From positions 1 to 64,000 of the forward strand of contig NZ_JALDYX010000022.1 in assembly GCF_024267675.1 (NCBI RefSeq): a stretch of DNA of 64,000 nucleotides, read 5' to 3'. The position numbers were made by a program, and so were the translations under genes. This document shows, one piece after another, positions 42,919 through 51,923 of the stretch (positions are counted from its first letter, which is position 1; every line of letters begins with the position of its first letter). The notes below the pieces were generated by a model, which ran no database searches, was not told the DNA's origin, and worked only from the letters and a program-made list of their open reading frames with translations. Origin of the DNA: Marinobacterium sedimentorum. GTDB taxonomy: Bacteria > Pseudomonadota > Gammaproteobacteria > Pseudomonadales > Balneatricaceae.

Positions 42919-43593
42919 CTAGCGTCGCCGTCCTGGTGGCTTTCTTGGAGTCGTTTTTCCCCTGTTTTTTCCATTCGCGGGTTTCTGGCTGGGGCGCCTT
43001 TGATCGCCGCCAGGAGCGCGGCCTGTGGTGCTTCTGTTGCCCTGTACGGGTTGAGGGGCTTCAATGCTGCGGTGCTGGCCAGGCTTAAGATCATCCAGTG
43101 ACCAGCGGCCTATGGCGGTGCGTATCAGGCGCAGGGTCGGAAAGCCAACGGCCGCGGTCATGCGCCTGACCTGGCGGTTTTTCCCTTCGGTGATGCGCAA
43201 CTCGATCCAGCTGGTGGGGATCTCTGCCCGTTGGCGGATCGGCGGGTTGCGTGGCCACAGCTTGGGATCCTCGACGCGTACGGCCCTGGCCGGTGCTGTC
43301 ATGCCGTCCTTGAGCTCCACGCCCCTGCGCAGGGCCGCCAGTGCCGCTTCGCTGACGTCGCCCTCGACCTGGGCCAGATAAGTCTTCTCCATCTTGTGGC
43401 GCGGATGACTCAACTGATGCTGCAGTGCGCCGTCGTCCGTCAGTAACAGCAGACCTTCAGAGTCATAGTCCAGCCGGCCGGCGGCATAAACATCCTTCTG
43501 GCGGATAAAATCGGCCAGAGTCTTGCGACCCTGATCATCGGTGAACTGGGTCAGTACCTGAAAAGGTTTGTTGAACAGGATCAGCTGGGACAT
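42919..43593 (-). CDS. rluE: 23S rRNA pseudouridine(2457) synthase RluE type
   Basis: This 224-residue product has the RsuA-family catalytic motif AAGRLDYDSEGLLLLT with Asp42, and KNRQVRRMTAAVGFPTLRLIR (about residues 135-155). No S4 domain precedes it, as in RluE. The last 40 residues are a very basic Arg/Lys/Pro/Gly tail not needed for the fold, probably for RNA contact. RluE isomerises U2457 of 23S rRNA. It is convergent with moaE and divergent from icd. Confidence 0.9.
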   Translation of the reverse strand: MSQLILFNKPFQVLTQFTDDQGRKTLADFIRQKDVYAAGRLDYDSEGLLLLTDDGALQHQLSHPRHKMEKTYLAQVEGDVSEAALAALRRGVELKDGMTAPARAVRVEDPKLWPRNPPIRQRAEIPTSWIELRITEGKNRQVRRMTAAVGFPTLRLIRTAIGRWSLDDLKPGQHRSIEAPQPVQGNRSTTGRAPGGDQRRPSQKPANGKNRGKTTPRKPPGRRR

Positions 43594-43688
43594 TGGACCT
43601 GATGGGCTATAGTGCGATAGCGGCAGAATTGCCTTTGTGTATACTCAGTCGGGCGATACTACTACGAATGTATTCAGTGGAGTAGAGA

Positions 43689-44948
43689 ATGGGATATCAG
43701 AAAATTCAGGTGCCAACCGAAGGTGAAAAGATCACGCTCAATACCGACTTTTCCCTGAATGTCCCCAACAACCCCATCATCCCCTACATCGAGGGCGACG
43801 GTATCGGTGTTGATGTCACCCCGCCGATGATCAAGGTGGTGGATGCTGCTGTCGACAAGGCGTACGGCGGCAAGCGCAAGATTTCATGGATGGAGGTGTA
43901 CGCCGGCGAGAAGGCGACGCAGGTCTATGAGCAGGATACCTGGTTGCCGGATGAAACTCTGGCGGCGTTCAGGGAGTTCGTGGTGGGCATCAAGGGCCCT
44001 CTGACCACGCCCGTGGGTGGCGGCATCCGCTCGCTGAATGTGGCGCTGCGTCAGGAGCTGGATCTGTATGTCTGTCAGCGTCCGGTACGCTGGTTTGAAG
44101 GGGTGCCGAGCCCTTTGAAAAACCCGCAGGATGTGGACATGGTGATCTACCGTGAAAACTCGGAAGACATCTATGCCGGCGTGGAGTGGAAGGCCGGTTC
44201 GCCGGAGGCCGACAAGGTCATTCGCTTTCTCAAAGAAGAAATGGGCGTTACCAAAATCCGTTTTGACGAGAATTGCGGTATCGGCATCAAGCCCGTGTCC
44301 CGCCAGGGTACGCGGCGCCTGGTACGTCAGGCGTTTCAATACGCGGTGGATAACGACCGCGCTTCGGTTACCCTGGTCCACAAGGGCAATATCATGAAGT
44401 TCACCGAGGGTGCCTTCAAGGACTGGGGTTATGAGCTCGCCGAGGAAGAGTTCGGTGCCACCTTGCTGGATGGCGGCCCCTGGATGAGTTTCAAAAGCCC
44501 CAAATCCGGCAAGCAGATAGTGGTCAAGGATGTCATTGCCGATGCCATGCTGCAGCAGATAATGCTGCGTCCGGCTGAATACGATGTGGTAGCGACGCTG
44601 AACCTTAACGGTGACTACATTTCCGATGCGCTGGCCGCGGAGGTTGGGGGTATTGGCATAGCGCCTGGGGCCAATCTGTCTGACGAAGTGGCGATCTTTG
44701 AAGCCACCCACGGCACGGCACCCAAGTATGCCGGCAAGGACCAGGTCAATCCGGGCTCCTTGATCCTGTCGGCTGAAATGATGTTGCGACATATGGGCTG
44801 GGTGGAGGCGGCGGATCTGATCCTCAAGGGTGTCGATGGCGCCATTGCCGCCAAGACAGTGACCTACGACTTTGAGCGTCAGATGGACGGTGCCACCTTG
44901 CTGAAAAGCTCGGAATTCGGTGACGCCATTATTGCCCGAATGCAGTGA
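43689..44948 (+). CDS. icd: NADP-dependent isocitrate dehydrogenase
   Basis: This 419-residue product carries the substrate serine in GGGIRSLNVALRQ (about residues 107-119), the site phosphorylated by AceK in E. coli. It also has YRENSEDIYAGVEW (about 154-167) and NLNGDYISDALAAEVGGIGIAPGAN. It oxidises isocitrate to 2-oxoglutarate. Since the window encodes glyoxylate use via malate synthase, Icd is the TCA branch-point partner. A terminator follows at 44983. Confidence 0.97.
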   Translation: MGYQKIQVPTEGEKITLNTDFSLNVPNNPIIPYIEGDGIGVDVTPPMIKVVDAAVDKAYGGKRKISWMEVYAGEKATQVYEQDTWLPDETLAAFREFVVGIKGPLTTPVGGGIRSLNVALRQELDLYVCQRPVRWFEGVPSPLKNPQDVDMVIYRENSEDIYAGVEWKAGSPEADKVIRFLKEEMGVTKIRFDENCGIGIKPVSRQGTRRLVRQAFQYAVDNDRASVTLVHKGNIMKFTEGAFKDWGYELAEEEFGATLLDGGPWMSFKSPKSGKQIVVKDVIADAMLQQIMLRPAEYDVVATLNLNGDYISDALAAEVGGIGIAPGANLSDEVAIFEATHGTAPKYAGKDQVNPGSLILSAEMMLRHMGWVEAADLILKGVDGAIAAKTVTYDFERQMDGATLLKSSEFGDAIIARMQ

Positions 44949-44982
44949 GCTGATGATTTAACCTGTCAGTAAGAAAGCCATA

Positions 44983-45010
44983 AAAAAACCAGCCGTCGGG
45001 CTGGTTTTTT
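44983..45010 (+). terminator. Terminator after icd
   Basis: AAAAAACCAGC pairs with GGCTGGTTTTTT around a 4-5 base loop, 34 bases after the icd stop. Confidence 0.9.
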
Positions 45011-45115
45011 GCTGTCTGGGGCCTGAATCTGAGGCTGGAACGACAAAACCCGCGGGCAGGCAGGCTGCTTCGCGGGTTCAGTTCAATCAGTCAGTGGCAG
45101 TATGGGTGTTGTGGC

Positions 45116-45328
45116 TCAGTTCGTGCCTATTGGCTTGATATTGACAGCATGGGTCCCCTTGGGGCCTGGCTGGGTTTCGAACTCGACCAGTTGTCCTGCC
45201 TTGAGGCTGCGGTAGCCGTCGGACTGGATCGCCGAGTAGTGGGCGAACAAGTCCTCGTTGTGGTCATCCGAAAGAATAAAACCATATCCCTTGGCGTTGT
45301 TGAACCACTTTACTTTCCCTGTCTGCAT
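45116..45328 (-). CDS. cspD: Cold-shock domain protein CspD
   Basis: The ATG at 45328, with GAGGGGAA upstream, gives 70 residues. The single cold-shock domain has the RNP1 motif KGYGFI and the RNP2-type DLFAHYSAI. The cspD name rests on its divergent position next to clpS-clpA, as in E. coli and Pseudomonas. CspD binds single-stranded nucleic acid and, in E. coli, inhibits replication in stationary phase. Confidence 0.93.
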   Translation of the reverse strand: MQTGKVKWFNNAKGYGFILSDDHNEDLFAHYSAIQSDGYRSLKAGQLVEFETQPGPKGTHAVNIKPIGTN

Positions 45329-45565
45329 GCGCGAATTCCCCTCGTTGACTGCCCTGAGCGCTTGTCTGCAGGAAACAAGCCTCAACTCCCAGACGCTGAC
45401 TTGCTACAATGATGAAGTGGGCCCGGGGCGACTTCTTTACATTGAGGCAGGTACTGCTGATACTGGATCCCTCCTGCGTCACGGCAGTATAGCACCGGCT
45501 ATCCGGGACGCTAATTGTCAGTCCCAATTTCATCTACTGACCAAAGTAAAGGCTAACATTCAGGC

Positions 45566-45934
45566 ATGAGCAGTTCCGTATCAGTCAGGCTTTCGTCTGA
45601 TAATGACAACGATGGGCATGATGAGCAGCATGGCGATCATAATTCAGGGCTGGCCACTGAAGAGGCCAAGCCAAAATTGAAGCGCCCGCCCATGTATCGG
45701 GTGGTGTTGATGAATGACGATTACACGCCCATGGATTTTGTGATTGAGGTGTTGATGATTTTTTTCGCGCTGGATCAGGAAAAGGCGACACAGATCATGT
45801 TGGCCGTCCATACTCAGGGTAAGGGCGTTTGTGGTATCTACACACGCGATGTGGCTGAAACTAAAGCCGCGCAAGTGAATCAATACTCAAGGGAAAATAA
45901 ACATCCCTTGCTGTGTGAAGTCGAAAGCGTCTGA
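45566..45934 (+). CDS. clpS: ATP-dependent Clp protease adaptor ClpS
   Basis: This 122-residue protein has a disordered, acidic, His-rich N-terminus (about 1-35) and the ClpS core. The core has PPMYRVVLMNDDYTPMDFV (about residues 42-60), containing the N-degron pocket Asn-Asp, and HTQGKGVCGIYTRDVAETKA. It delivers N-end-rule substrates to ClpAP. It is 13 bases upstream of clpA, in one operon. The Bpt and Aat transferases encoded nearby make its substrates. Confidence 0.95.
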   Translation: MSSSVSVRLSSDNDNDGHDEQHGDHNSGLATEEAKPKLKRPPMYRVVLMNDDYTPMDFVIEVLMIFFALDQEKATQIMLAVHTQGKGVCGIYTRDVAETKAAQVNQYSRENKHPLLCEVESV

Positions 45935-45947
45935 TCAGGAGTCCGCC

Positions 45948-48218
45948 ATGCTTAACAGAGAGTTGGAAGAGACCCTCAGCGCAGCCTTCCGGGTAGCCCG
46001 GGACAAGCGGCATGAGTTCATGACGGTTGAGCATTTGTTGCTCGCGTTGCTAGATAACCGCGAAGCTCAGGGGGTACTGAATGCCTGTGGCGCTGATATC
46101 GCAAAGTTGCGGCAGTCGCTGACTACCTTTATAGACGAGACAACTCCGCTGCTGCCGGAGAATATTCCCAACATGGAAACCCAGCCCACGCTTGGTTTTC
46201 AGCGTGTACTGCAGCGTGCTGTCTTTCATGTACAGTCGTCCGGGCGCCACGAAGTCACCGGCGCCAATGTGCTGGTAGCGATCTTCAGTGAGCAGGAGAG
46301 CCAGGCCGTCTTCGTTCTGCAGCAGCAGGGCGTGGAGCGCATTGATGCGGTCAATTACATTTCCCACGGCATTTCCCGCGTTTCGGATCACGACGCCCAG
46401 GAGCATGAGGTGTCGGTAGATTCCGAGGCCGGTGATGACAAGGACAAGAGCGCGTTGTCCAAGTATGCCGTCAATCTCAATATTCTGGCACAGCAGGGGC
46501 GTATAGATCCGCTGGTGGGCCGGGATGCGGAGGTTGAGCGCGTTATCCAGATTCTGTCGCGCCGGCGCAAGAACAATCCGCTGCTGGTTGGCGAAGCCGG
46601 GGTTGGCAAAACCGCCATTGCCGAAGGTCTGGCCAAGCTAATCGTCGAGGGGCAGGTACCATCGGTGATTGCAGATAGCGTGGTTTACTCACTGGATCTG
46701 GGTGCGCTGCTGGCGGGTACCAAGTACCGCGGTGATTTCGAGAAGCGTCTCAAGTCGCTGCTGGGCGAGATTCGTAGCCAGGAGCACTCGATACTCTTTA
46801 TCGACGAGATTCATACCATTATCGGTGCAGGTGCCGCCTCCGGTGGCTCCATGGATGCCTCCAACCTGCTCAAGCCCATGCTCAGCTCCGGCGAGATTCG
46901 CTGTATTGGCTCGACGACCTATCAGGAATTCCGCGGCATCTTCGAGAAAGACCGGGCGCTGGCCCGTCGCTTCCAGAAGATCGACGTGCTGGAACCCAGC
47001 GTGCTGGATACCTACCAGATTCTGAAAGGACTGAAGAATCGCTTCGAACAGCATCACCAGCTCAAGTACACCGACGCGGCGCTGCGTGCAGCCTCTGAGC
47101 TGGCGGATCGATATATCAATGACAAGCATATGCCGGACAAGGCCATCGATGTTATAGACGAGGCAGGGGCCTATCAGCGTCTGATGCCGGAGGAAAGTCG
47201 CAAGCTGCTGATCGATGTGCCTGAAGTGGAAATCGTGGTGGCCAAGATCGCGCGTATCCCGCCGAAAAGCGTGTCTGCTTCCGACAAGGACCTGCTCAAG
47301 AAGCTCGATTCCAATCTGAAAATGGTGGTGCTGGGCCAGGAGCAGGCGATTGATACGCTGTCCTCTGCCATCAAACTGTCCCGGGCCGGCCTCAAGGAGG
47401 CCAACAAGCCGGTGGGTTGTTTCCTGTTTGCGGGCCCCACCGGTGTCGGCAAGACTGAGGTGACCTCGCAGCTGGCGCGGATTCTCGGTATTGAGCTGGT
47501 GCGCTTTGACATGTCCGAGTACATGGAGCGTCACACCGTATCGCGTCTGATCGGTGCGCCGCCGGGGTACGTGGGTTACGATCAGGGCGGGCTGCTGACT
47601 GAAGCGGTGACCAAGTCGCCGCACTGTGTGCTGCTGCTCGATGAAATCGAGAAGGCGCATCCCGAGGTGTTCAACCTGCTGTTGCAGGTAATGGACAACG
47701 GCACCCTGACTGACAACAACGGCCGCAAGGCGGACTTCCGTAACGTGATCATGGTGATGACCACCAATGCCGGTGCCGAGGCGATGAGTCGGCCGTCCAT
47801 TGGTTTCACGCACCAGAATCATGCCAGCGATGGCATGGCCGCGATTCGTCGCATGTTCTCGCCGGAATTCCGTAACCGCCTGGATGGCATTATCCAGTTC
47901 AAGTCGCTGTCACCGGATATTATTCGTGGGGTGGTCGACAAGTTCCTTACCGAGCTGCAGGCGCAGCTGGATGAGAAAAAGGTCGTGCTGCATGTCGATG
48001 ATGCCGCCTGTACCTGGCTGGCGGAGAAAGGCTACGATGACACTATGGGTGCCCGGCCCATGAAGCGTCTGATTCAGGAGCAGCTGAAAAAACCGCTGGC
48101 AGAGATGATTCTGTTCGGCGAGCTGGCGCAAGAGGGCGGTACTGTGGAGATCAGTGTCGGTGACGACGGTGATCTGGCGTTGCATGTGGTGTCGGAACAG
48201 CCGGAGGGCTGTCACTGA
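45948..48218 (+). CDS. clpA: ATP-dependent Clp protease ATP-binding subunit ClpA
   Basis: The ATG at 45948, with CAGGAG upstream, gives 756 residues. The order is: N-domain (1-140), AAA1 with Walker A GEAGVGKTA and Walker B ILFIDEIHT, and AAA2 with GPTGVGKTE and VLLLDEIEKAHPEV. The ClpP-docking loop SIGFTHQ is present. It unfolds proteins for ClpP. It is co-transcribed with clpS. Confidence 0.97.
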   Translation: MLNRELEETLSAAFRVARDKRHEFMTVEHLLLALLDNREAQGVLNACGADIAKLRQSLTTFIDETTPLLPENIPNMETQPTLGFQRVLQRAVFHVQSSGRHEVTGANVLVAIFSEQESQAVFVLQQQGVERIDAVNYISHGISRVSDHDAQEHEVSVDSEAGDDKDKSALSKYAVNLNILAQQGRIDPLVGRDAEVERVIQILSRRRKNNPLLVGEAGVGKTAIAEGLAKLIVEGQVPSVIADSVVYSLDLGALLAGTKYRGDFEKRLKSLLGEIRSQEHSILFIDEIHTIIGAGAASGGSMDASNLLKPMLSSGEIRCIGSTTYQEFRGIFEKDRALARRFQKIDVLEPSVLDTYQILKGLKNRFEQHHQLKYTDAALRAASELADRYINDKHMPDKAIDVIDEAGAYQRLMPEESRKLLIDVPEVEIVVAKIARIPPKSVSASDKDLLKKLDSNLKMVVLGQEQAIDTLSSAIKLSRAGLKEANKPVGCFLFAGPTGVGKTEVTSQLARILGIELVRFDMSEYMERHTVSRLIGAPPGYVGYDQGGLLTEAVTKSPHCVLLLDEIEKAHPEVFNLLLQVMDNGTLTDNNGRKADFRNVIMVMTTNAGAEAMSRPSIGFTHQNHASDGMAAIRRMFSPEFRNRLDGIIQFKSLSPDIIRGVVDKFLTELQAQLDEKKVVLHVDDAACTWLAEKGYDDTMGARPMKRLIQEQLKKPLAEMILFGELAQEGGTVEISVGDDGDLALHVVSEQPEGCH

Positions 48219-48602
48219 TCTGACTGCGGCGACTGGCTATTCTTGTCAGTCGCTGCAGTTGCTCTTTTCTTTCATCCGAATTCTGTCATCCGAAGTGTTT
48301 ACGCACTTAGCTGCGCTGCCTTTTGCTTGTCGCTACCAGCCAAACCCTATTGCGTTGCGTCAATACGCCGCATTTTGACGTCCGATTCAAAGCGCGTGTA
48401 CAGGCAAATTTCTGTGCCTGCGAAAAAACGGCACAGCTTGGTGTTCGCGGCTGATGCGCGGGCTTGGCAGTATCTTTTAGCCGTCAGGCGGGCGATGAAG
48501 TTAACGCAGGCATTCTTCAGAGCTGAAACGCGCAGCACAGTGACAGCGAGGGTGCTGCCACTGAAGCTGATAAAGCGGAAGAGAGCTGGGTAAGGCGTGC
48601 AA
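48219..48602. other. Gap between clpA and infA
   Basis: These 384 bases contain a weak hairpin just after clpA (GCGACTG paired with CAGTCGC, about 48230) and no convincing ORF. In E. coli a serine tRNA gene sits at this point; I looked for its T-loop and 3' end on both strands and found none. Confidence 0.6.
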
Positions 48603-48821
48603 TCAGCGGGCGCGGTAGACGATGCGACCTTTGCTCAGGTCGTACGGCGTCAGTTCTACTTTGACTTTGTCGCCGGTCAGAATGCGGATGTAGTTCTTGC
48701 GCATTTTTCCGGAAATATGTGCTGTTACAACGTGACCGTTCTCGAGTTCTACGCGAAACATGGTGTTCGGCAGCGTATCGATGACGGTGCCCTCCATTTC
48801 AATGCTATCTTCTTTGGCCAT
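48603..48821 (-). CDS. infA: Translation initiation factor IF-1
   Basis: This 72-residue protein is a complete IF-1 S1-type domain, MAKEDSIEMEGTVIDTLPN through YDLSKGRIVYR. It binds the ribosomal A site during initiation. It is leftward, convergent with clpA, with AAGGTAGG upstream of its ATG. Position and length are as in E. coli and Pseudomonas. Confidence 0.98.
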   Translation of the reverse strand: MAKEDSIEMEGTVIDTLPNTMFRVELENGHVVTAHISGKMRKNYIRILTGDKVKVELTPYDLSKGRIVYRAR

Positions 48822-48962
48822 TCAGTACCTACCTTGTTAAGGCTGTTGCTAACCCAGTCTTCCACGCTGATTTAATACGAATATCATCAGCGCTTCCCAG
48901 TGAAGCGCAGTATTCTGCCTTAAAAGCGGTGTTATATCAAAGAGATTCGCGTGTTGAAGTGA

Positions 48963-49670
48963 TTAGCGTAATGCACTCCAGTGTCCGTCGAGCAGTAATT
49001 GCAGGGGGCGGAAGCCAATCTTGTAGCTCATTTTATGGCATTGCTTCACCCAGTAGCCAAGATAGAGGTAGGGCAGGCCCAGTTGGTGCGTCTGTTCTAT
49101 CTGCGTCAGGATGCAGTAGGTGCCAAGGCTGCGCTTGGGTATATCGGGGTCGAAAAAGGTGTAAATCGCCGAAAGCCCCTGGGTCAGCTGATCGGTTACC
49201 GCAACGGCGAGCAGCTGGTCGTTCAGGCGCACTTCGAAGAAAAAGCTGCTGTCGTGGCCCTCCACCAGGAATGCCCGAAACTGTTCAATCGATGGAGGAT
49301 ACATGTCGCCGTCGGCGTGACGCGCATTGATATAGCGCGCGTAGAGGGCATAGTGCTCATCGGTCATGATCGGCGCCACGCGATTGCAGGACAGATCCCG
49401 GTTGCGATTCAGTACACGCTTCTGGTTTTTGCCGGGGCGGTAGTTGTCCACGGGAATGCGAACCGAGACACAGGCCTGGCAGCCTTCGCAGTGGGGGCGG
49501 TAAATGTGCTTGCCGCTGCGACGAAACCCGAGGTCCGACAACTGGCTATAGGCATCTGTGCTGATGACGGCCTGGGGGTCGACAAAGAGCGTGCGGGCCA
49601 TGCGTCCGGGAATATAGCTGCACTCGTGTTCCGGTGTGGAGTAGAAGTGCAGCTGTCGCAGGGTAGTCAC
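48963..49670 (-). CDS. bpt: Aspartate/glutamate leucyltransferase (Bpt/Ate)
   Basis: It starts with GTG at 49670, ten bases after GGAGG, and gives 235 residues. The N-terminal ATE domain has the Cys pairs of GKHIYRPHCEGCQACVSVRIPV (about residues 52-73). The C-terminal half has YTFFDPDIPKRSLGTYCILTQI and YLGYWVKQCHKMSYKIGFRP. It adds Leu to N-terminal Asp/Glu, making N-degrons for ClpS. It follows aat by six bases. Confidence 0.95.
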   Translation of the reverse strand: MTTLRQLHFYSTPEHECSYIPGRMARTLFVDPQAVISTDAYSQLSDLGFRRSGKHIYRPHCEGCQACVSVRIPVDNYRPGKNQKRVLNRNRDLSCNRVAPIMTDEHYALYARYINARHADGDMYPPSIEQFRAFLVEGHDSSFFFEVRLNDQLLAVAVTDQLTQGLSAIYTFFDPDIPKRSLGTYCILTQIEQTHQLGLPYLYLGYWVKQCHKMSYKIGFRPLQLLLDGHWSALR

Positions 49671-49676
49671 GGAGTC

Positions 49677-50384
49677 TTAGCCTCCAAATGCGCTGGCATC
49701 TATATCGAATTTCCAGCTCGGGCTGTTGGGAGTATCGATAATTCGATCCAGTTCCTGAAGAAAGGTTTCCCGTGTGATCTCTTCGGCTCCCAGGGTGACG
49801 AGATGCGGGTTGTGTACCTGGCAATCAATTAAAGGATAGCCCCAGTTTTTAAGTTGTACGACCAGCCAGGCGAAGGCGATTTTAGAGGCGTCTGTGCGGC
49901 GGCTGAACATGGATTCGCCAAAAAACATGCACCCAGACGCAATGCCATAAAGCCCGCCCGTCAGCTCACCATCCTGCCAGATTTCCACCGAATGTGCATG
50001 CCCGTTGCGGTGCAGCTGTCGATAGGCTGCGTGCATCTCGCTGCTGATCCAGGTGCCGCTACTGCCGGCCCGGGGGGCTGCGCAGCCATCCATGACAGCG
50101 CCGAATGCCTGGTCAAAGGTCACCTGATAGTCGGTACGCCTGAGGCGTTTGCGCAGGCTGCGGGAAATATGCAAGCGGTCGCTATAGATGACGCAGCGCG
50201 GGTCCGGGCTCCACCACAGAATGGGCTCGCCGGGGTTGTACCAGGGGAAGATGCCGTTGCGGTAGGCATGGAGTATGCGTTCGGGGTTCAGGTCGCCACC
50301 GGCTGCGAGCAGGCCGTTGGGATCCTGGAGTGCCTGGGACGCGGGCGGGAACTGATGGGACGTGCGGGAAAGCCAGGAAATCAT
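49677..50384 (-). CDS. aat: Leucyl/phenylalanyl-tRNA-protein transferase
   Basis: This 235-residue product has GLLAAGGDLNPERILHAYRNGIFPWY (about residues 24-49), WWSPDPRCV, and GGLYGIASGCMFFGESMFSRRTDASK (about 143-168), all family hallmarks. It adds Leu/Phe to N-terminal Arg/Lys. With bpt and clpSA it forms the N-degron pathway encoded in this window. Confidence 0.96.
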   Translation of the reverse strand: MISWLSRTSHQFPPASQALQDPNGLLAAGGDLNPERILHAYRNGIFPWYNPGEPILWWSPDPRCVIYSDRLHISRSLRKRLRRTDYQVTFDQAFGAVMDGCAAPRAGSSGTWISSEMHAAYRQLHRNGHAHSVEIWQDGELTGGLYGIASGCMFFGESMFSRRTDASKIAFAWLVVQLKNWGYPLIDCQVHNPHLVTLGAEEITRETFLQELDRIIDTPNSPSWKFDIDASAFGG

Positions 50385-50446
50385 CGAGGGTTCCCCGAGT
50401 GTCAGTCAGCGGGCAGGCCGCAGGGCCTGCCCGGGTATTGCGTGGC

Positions 50447-51403
50447 TTACTTTTCCAGATCGTCGAGGTAGCGCTCGGCATCCAGCGCGGCCATGCAGCC
50501 AAAGCCTGCGGATGTAACCGCCTGGCGGTAGACGTGGTCACTGACATCGCCGGCGGCGAAAACGCCGGCAACACTGGTGGCGGTGGCATTGCCTTCGAGC
50601 CCGGAGCGAATCTTCAGGTAGCCATTGTGCATGTCCAGCTGGCCTTCAAAGATATCGGTGTTGGGCTTGTGGCCAATGGCGATAAAGACGCCGGCCAGTT
50701 CCATGTCCTGGGTGCTGTCGTCTTCGGTGCTGCGGATGCGCATGCCGGTGACGCCGGTGTCATCGCCCAGGACTTCGTCCAGGGTGTGGTTCCAGACAAT
50801 CTTGATGTTGCCGTTCTTGGCGCGTTCGAACAGTTTGTCCTGCAGGATTTTCTCGGAGCGCAGGCTGTCACGACGGTGCACCAGGGTGACCTCGGCAGCG
50901 ATGTTGGACAGGTACAGCGCTTCTTCAACCGCGGTATTGCCGCCGCCGATAACCGCAACTTTCTGGTTGCGGTAGAAGAAACCATCGCAGGTGGCGCAGG
51001 CGGAAACGCCTTTACCCATAAAGGCTTCTTCGGATTCCATGCCCAGATACTGTGCTGATGCGCCAGTGGCAATGATCAGGGCGTCACAGGTGTAGATGCC
51101 CATGTCGCCCTTGAGGCGAAACGGGCGGCTGCGCAGGTCTGTTTCATTGATATGGTCAAACAGGATTTCAGTGTTGAAGCGCTCGGCGTGGGCCTGCATG
51201 CGCTGCATCAGCTCGGGACCCTGTACGCCTTCGGCATCGCCTGGCCAGTTGTCGACATCAGTGGTGGTGGTCAGCTGGCCACCGGCCTGCATGCCGGTAA
51301 TGATCACCGGGTTAAGGTTTGCCCTGGCAGCATAAACGGCGGCTGTGTAACCGGCGGGGCCGGAACCGAGAATAATAAGGCGGTGGTGTTTGACTTCGCT
51401 CAT
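50447..51403 (-). CDS. trxB: Thioredoxin reductase
   Basis: This 318-residue flavoprotein has the FAD motif GSGPAGYTAAVYAARA (about residues 13-28), the redox CATCDGFFY (Cys-Ala-Thr-Cys, about 136-144), the NADPH motif GGGNTAVEEAL and the C-terminal FAAGDVSDHVYRQAVTSAGFGCMAALDAE. It reduces thioredoxin with NADPH, and could serve the WCKPC thioredoxin at the window start. It sits 62 bases upstream of aat in the same direction. Confidence 0.97.
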   Translation of the reverse strand: MSEVKHHRLIILGSGPAGYTAAVYAARANLNPVIITGMQAGGQLTTTTDVDNWPGDAEGVQGPELMQRMQAHAERFNTEILFDHINETDLRSRPFRLKGDMGIYTCDALIIATGASAQYLGMESEEAFMGKGVSACATCDGFFYRNQKVAVIGGGNTAVEEALYLSNIAAEVTLVHRRDSLRSEKILQDKLFERAKNGNIKIVWNHTLDEVLGDDTGVTGMRIRSTEDDSTQDMELAGVFIAIGHKPNTDIFEGQLDMHNGYLKIRSGLEGNATATSVAGVFAAGDVSDHVYRQAVTSAGFGCMAALDAERYLDDLEK

Positions 51404-51923
51404 GTTAGGTCCGTGTCGATGTTAAATGAAATGTCTGATTCGATGCTTGATGAGTAGCGTCGCGAGCCTGACGGGCATCTTGTCTATGACGGGAGTTGGC
51501 CGGCTGCTGCAAGGCAGGTGCAGGGCGCCTCGGGCGTATTGGTCACAGATTAGTGCTCGTCAGGCCGGATTCCTGTTTGGGTTGACGCCTGTTTTCATTG
51601 TGAAAACCCGCTGTGAAAAGTGACAGGCTTTCAAAATGAGGGCACTGGGCGCTGAATTCAATCCCTGGCGCATATGCGGGTGTCCAACTATATGAGTGTC
51701 TGGGCATCTGTTCAGTCGGCTGTCAGAATTGCCCTGTATAGTCTTTGTTATGGGGTTCAGACATCGGGTTCGGCTATCGGTGTGCTGATTCAGTAACCGC
51801 AAGTGCCGCATCGCGGGTAACTATCGCTTATTCATGTCTTTGCATCAATAGCGAGTCAACCCAAACCGCCAATTGTGGTATGTTGTTGGCCTGAAAAATC
51901 GGGCTAAATTAAGGGCTTGTTGT
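51404..51923. other. Divergent gap between trxB and ftsK
   Basis: These 520 bases hold the promoters of trxB (left) and ftsK (right). No gene, RNA or repeat was recognised. An lrp-type gene sits here in some relatives; none is present. Confidence 0.55.

Noticed and set aside
48219..48602. Expected serine tRNA gene between clpA and infA, as in E. coli.
   Set aside because: No T-loop, anticodon loop or 3' acceptor could be found on either strand.
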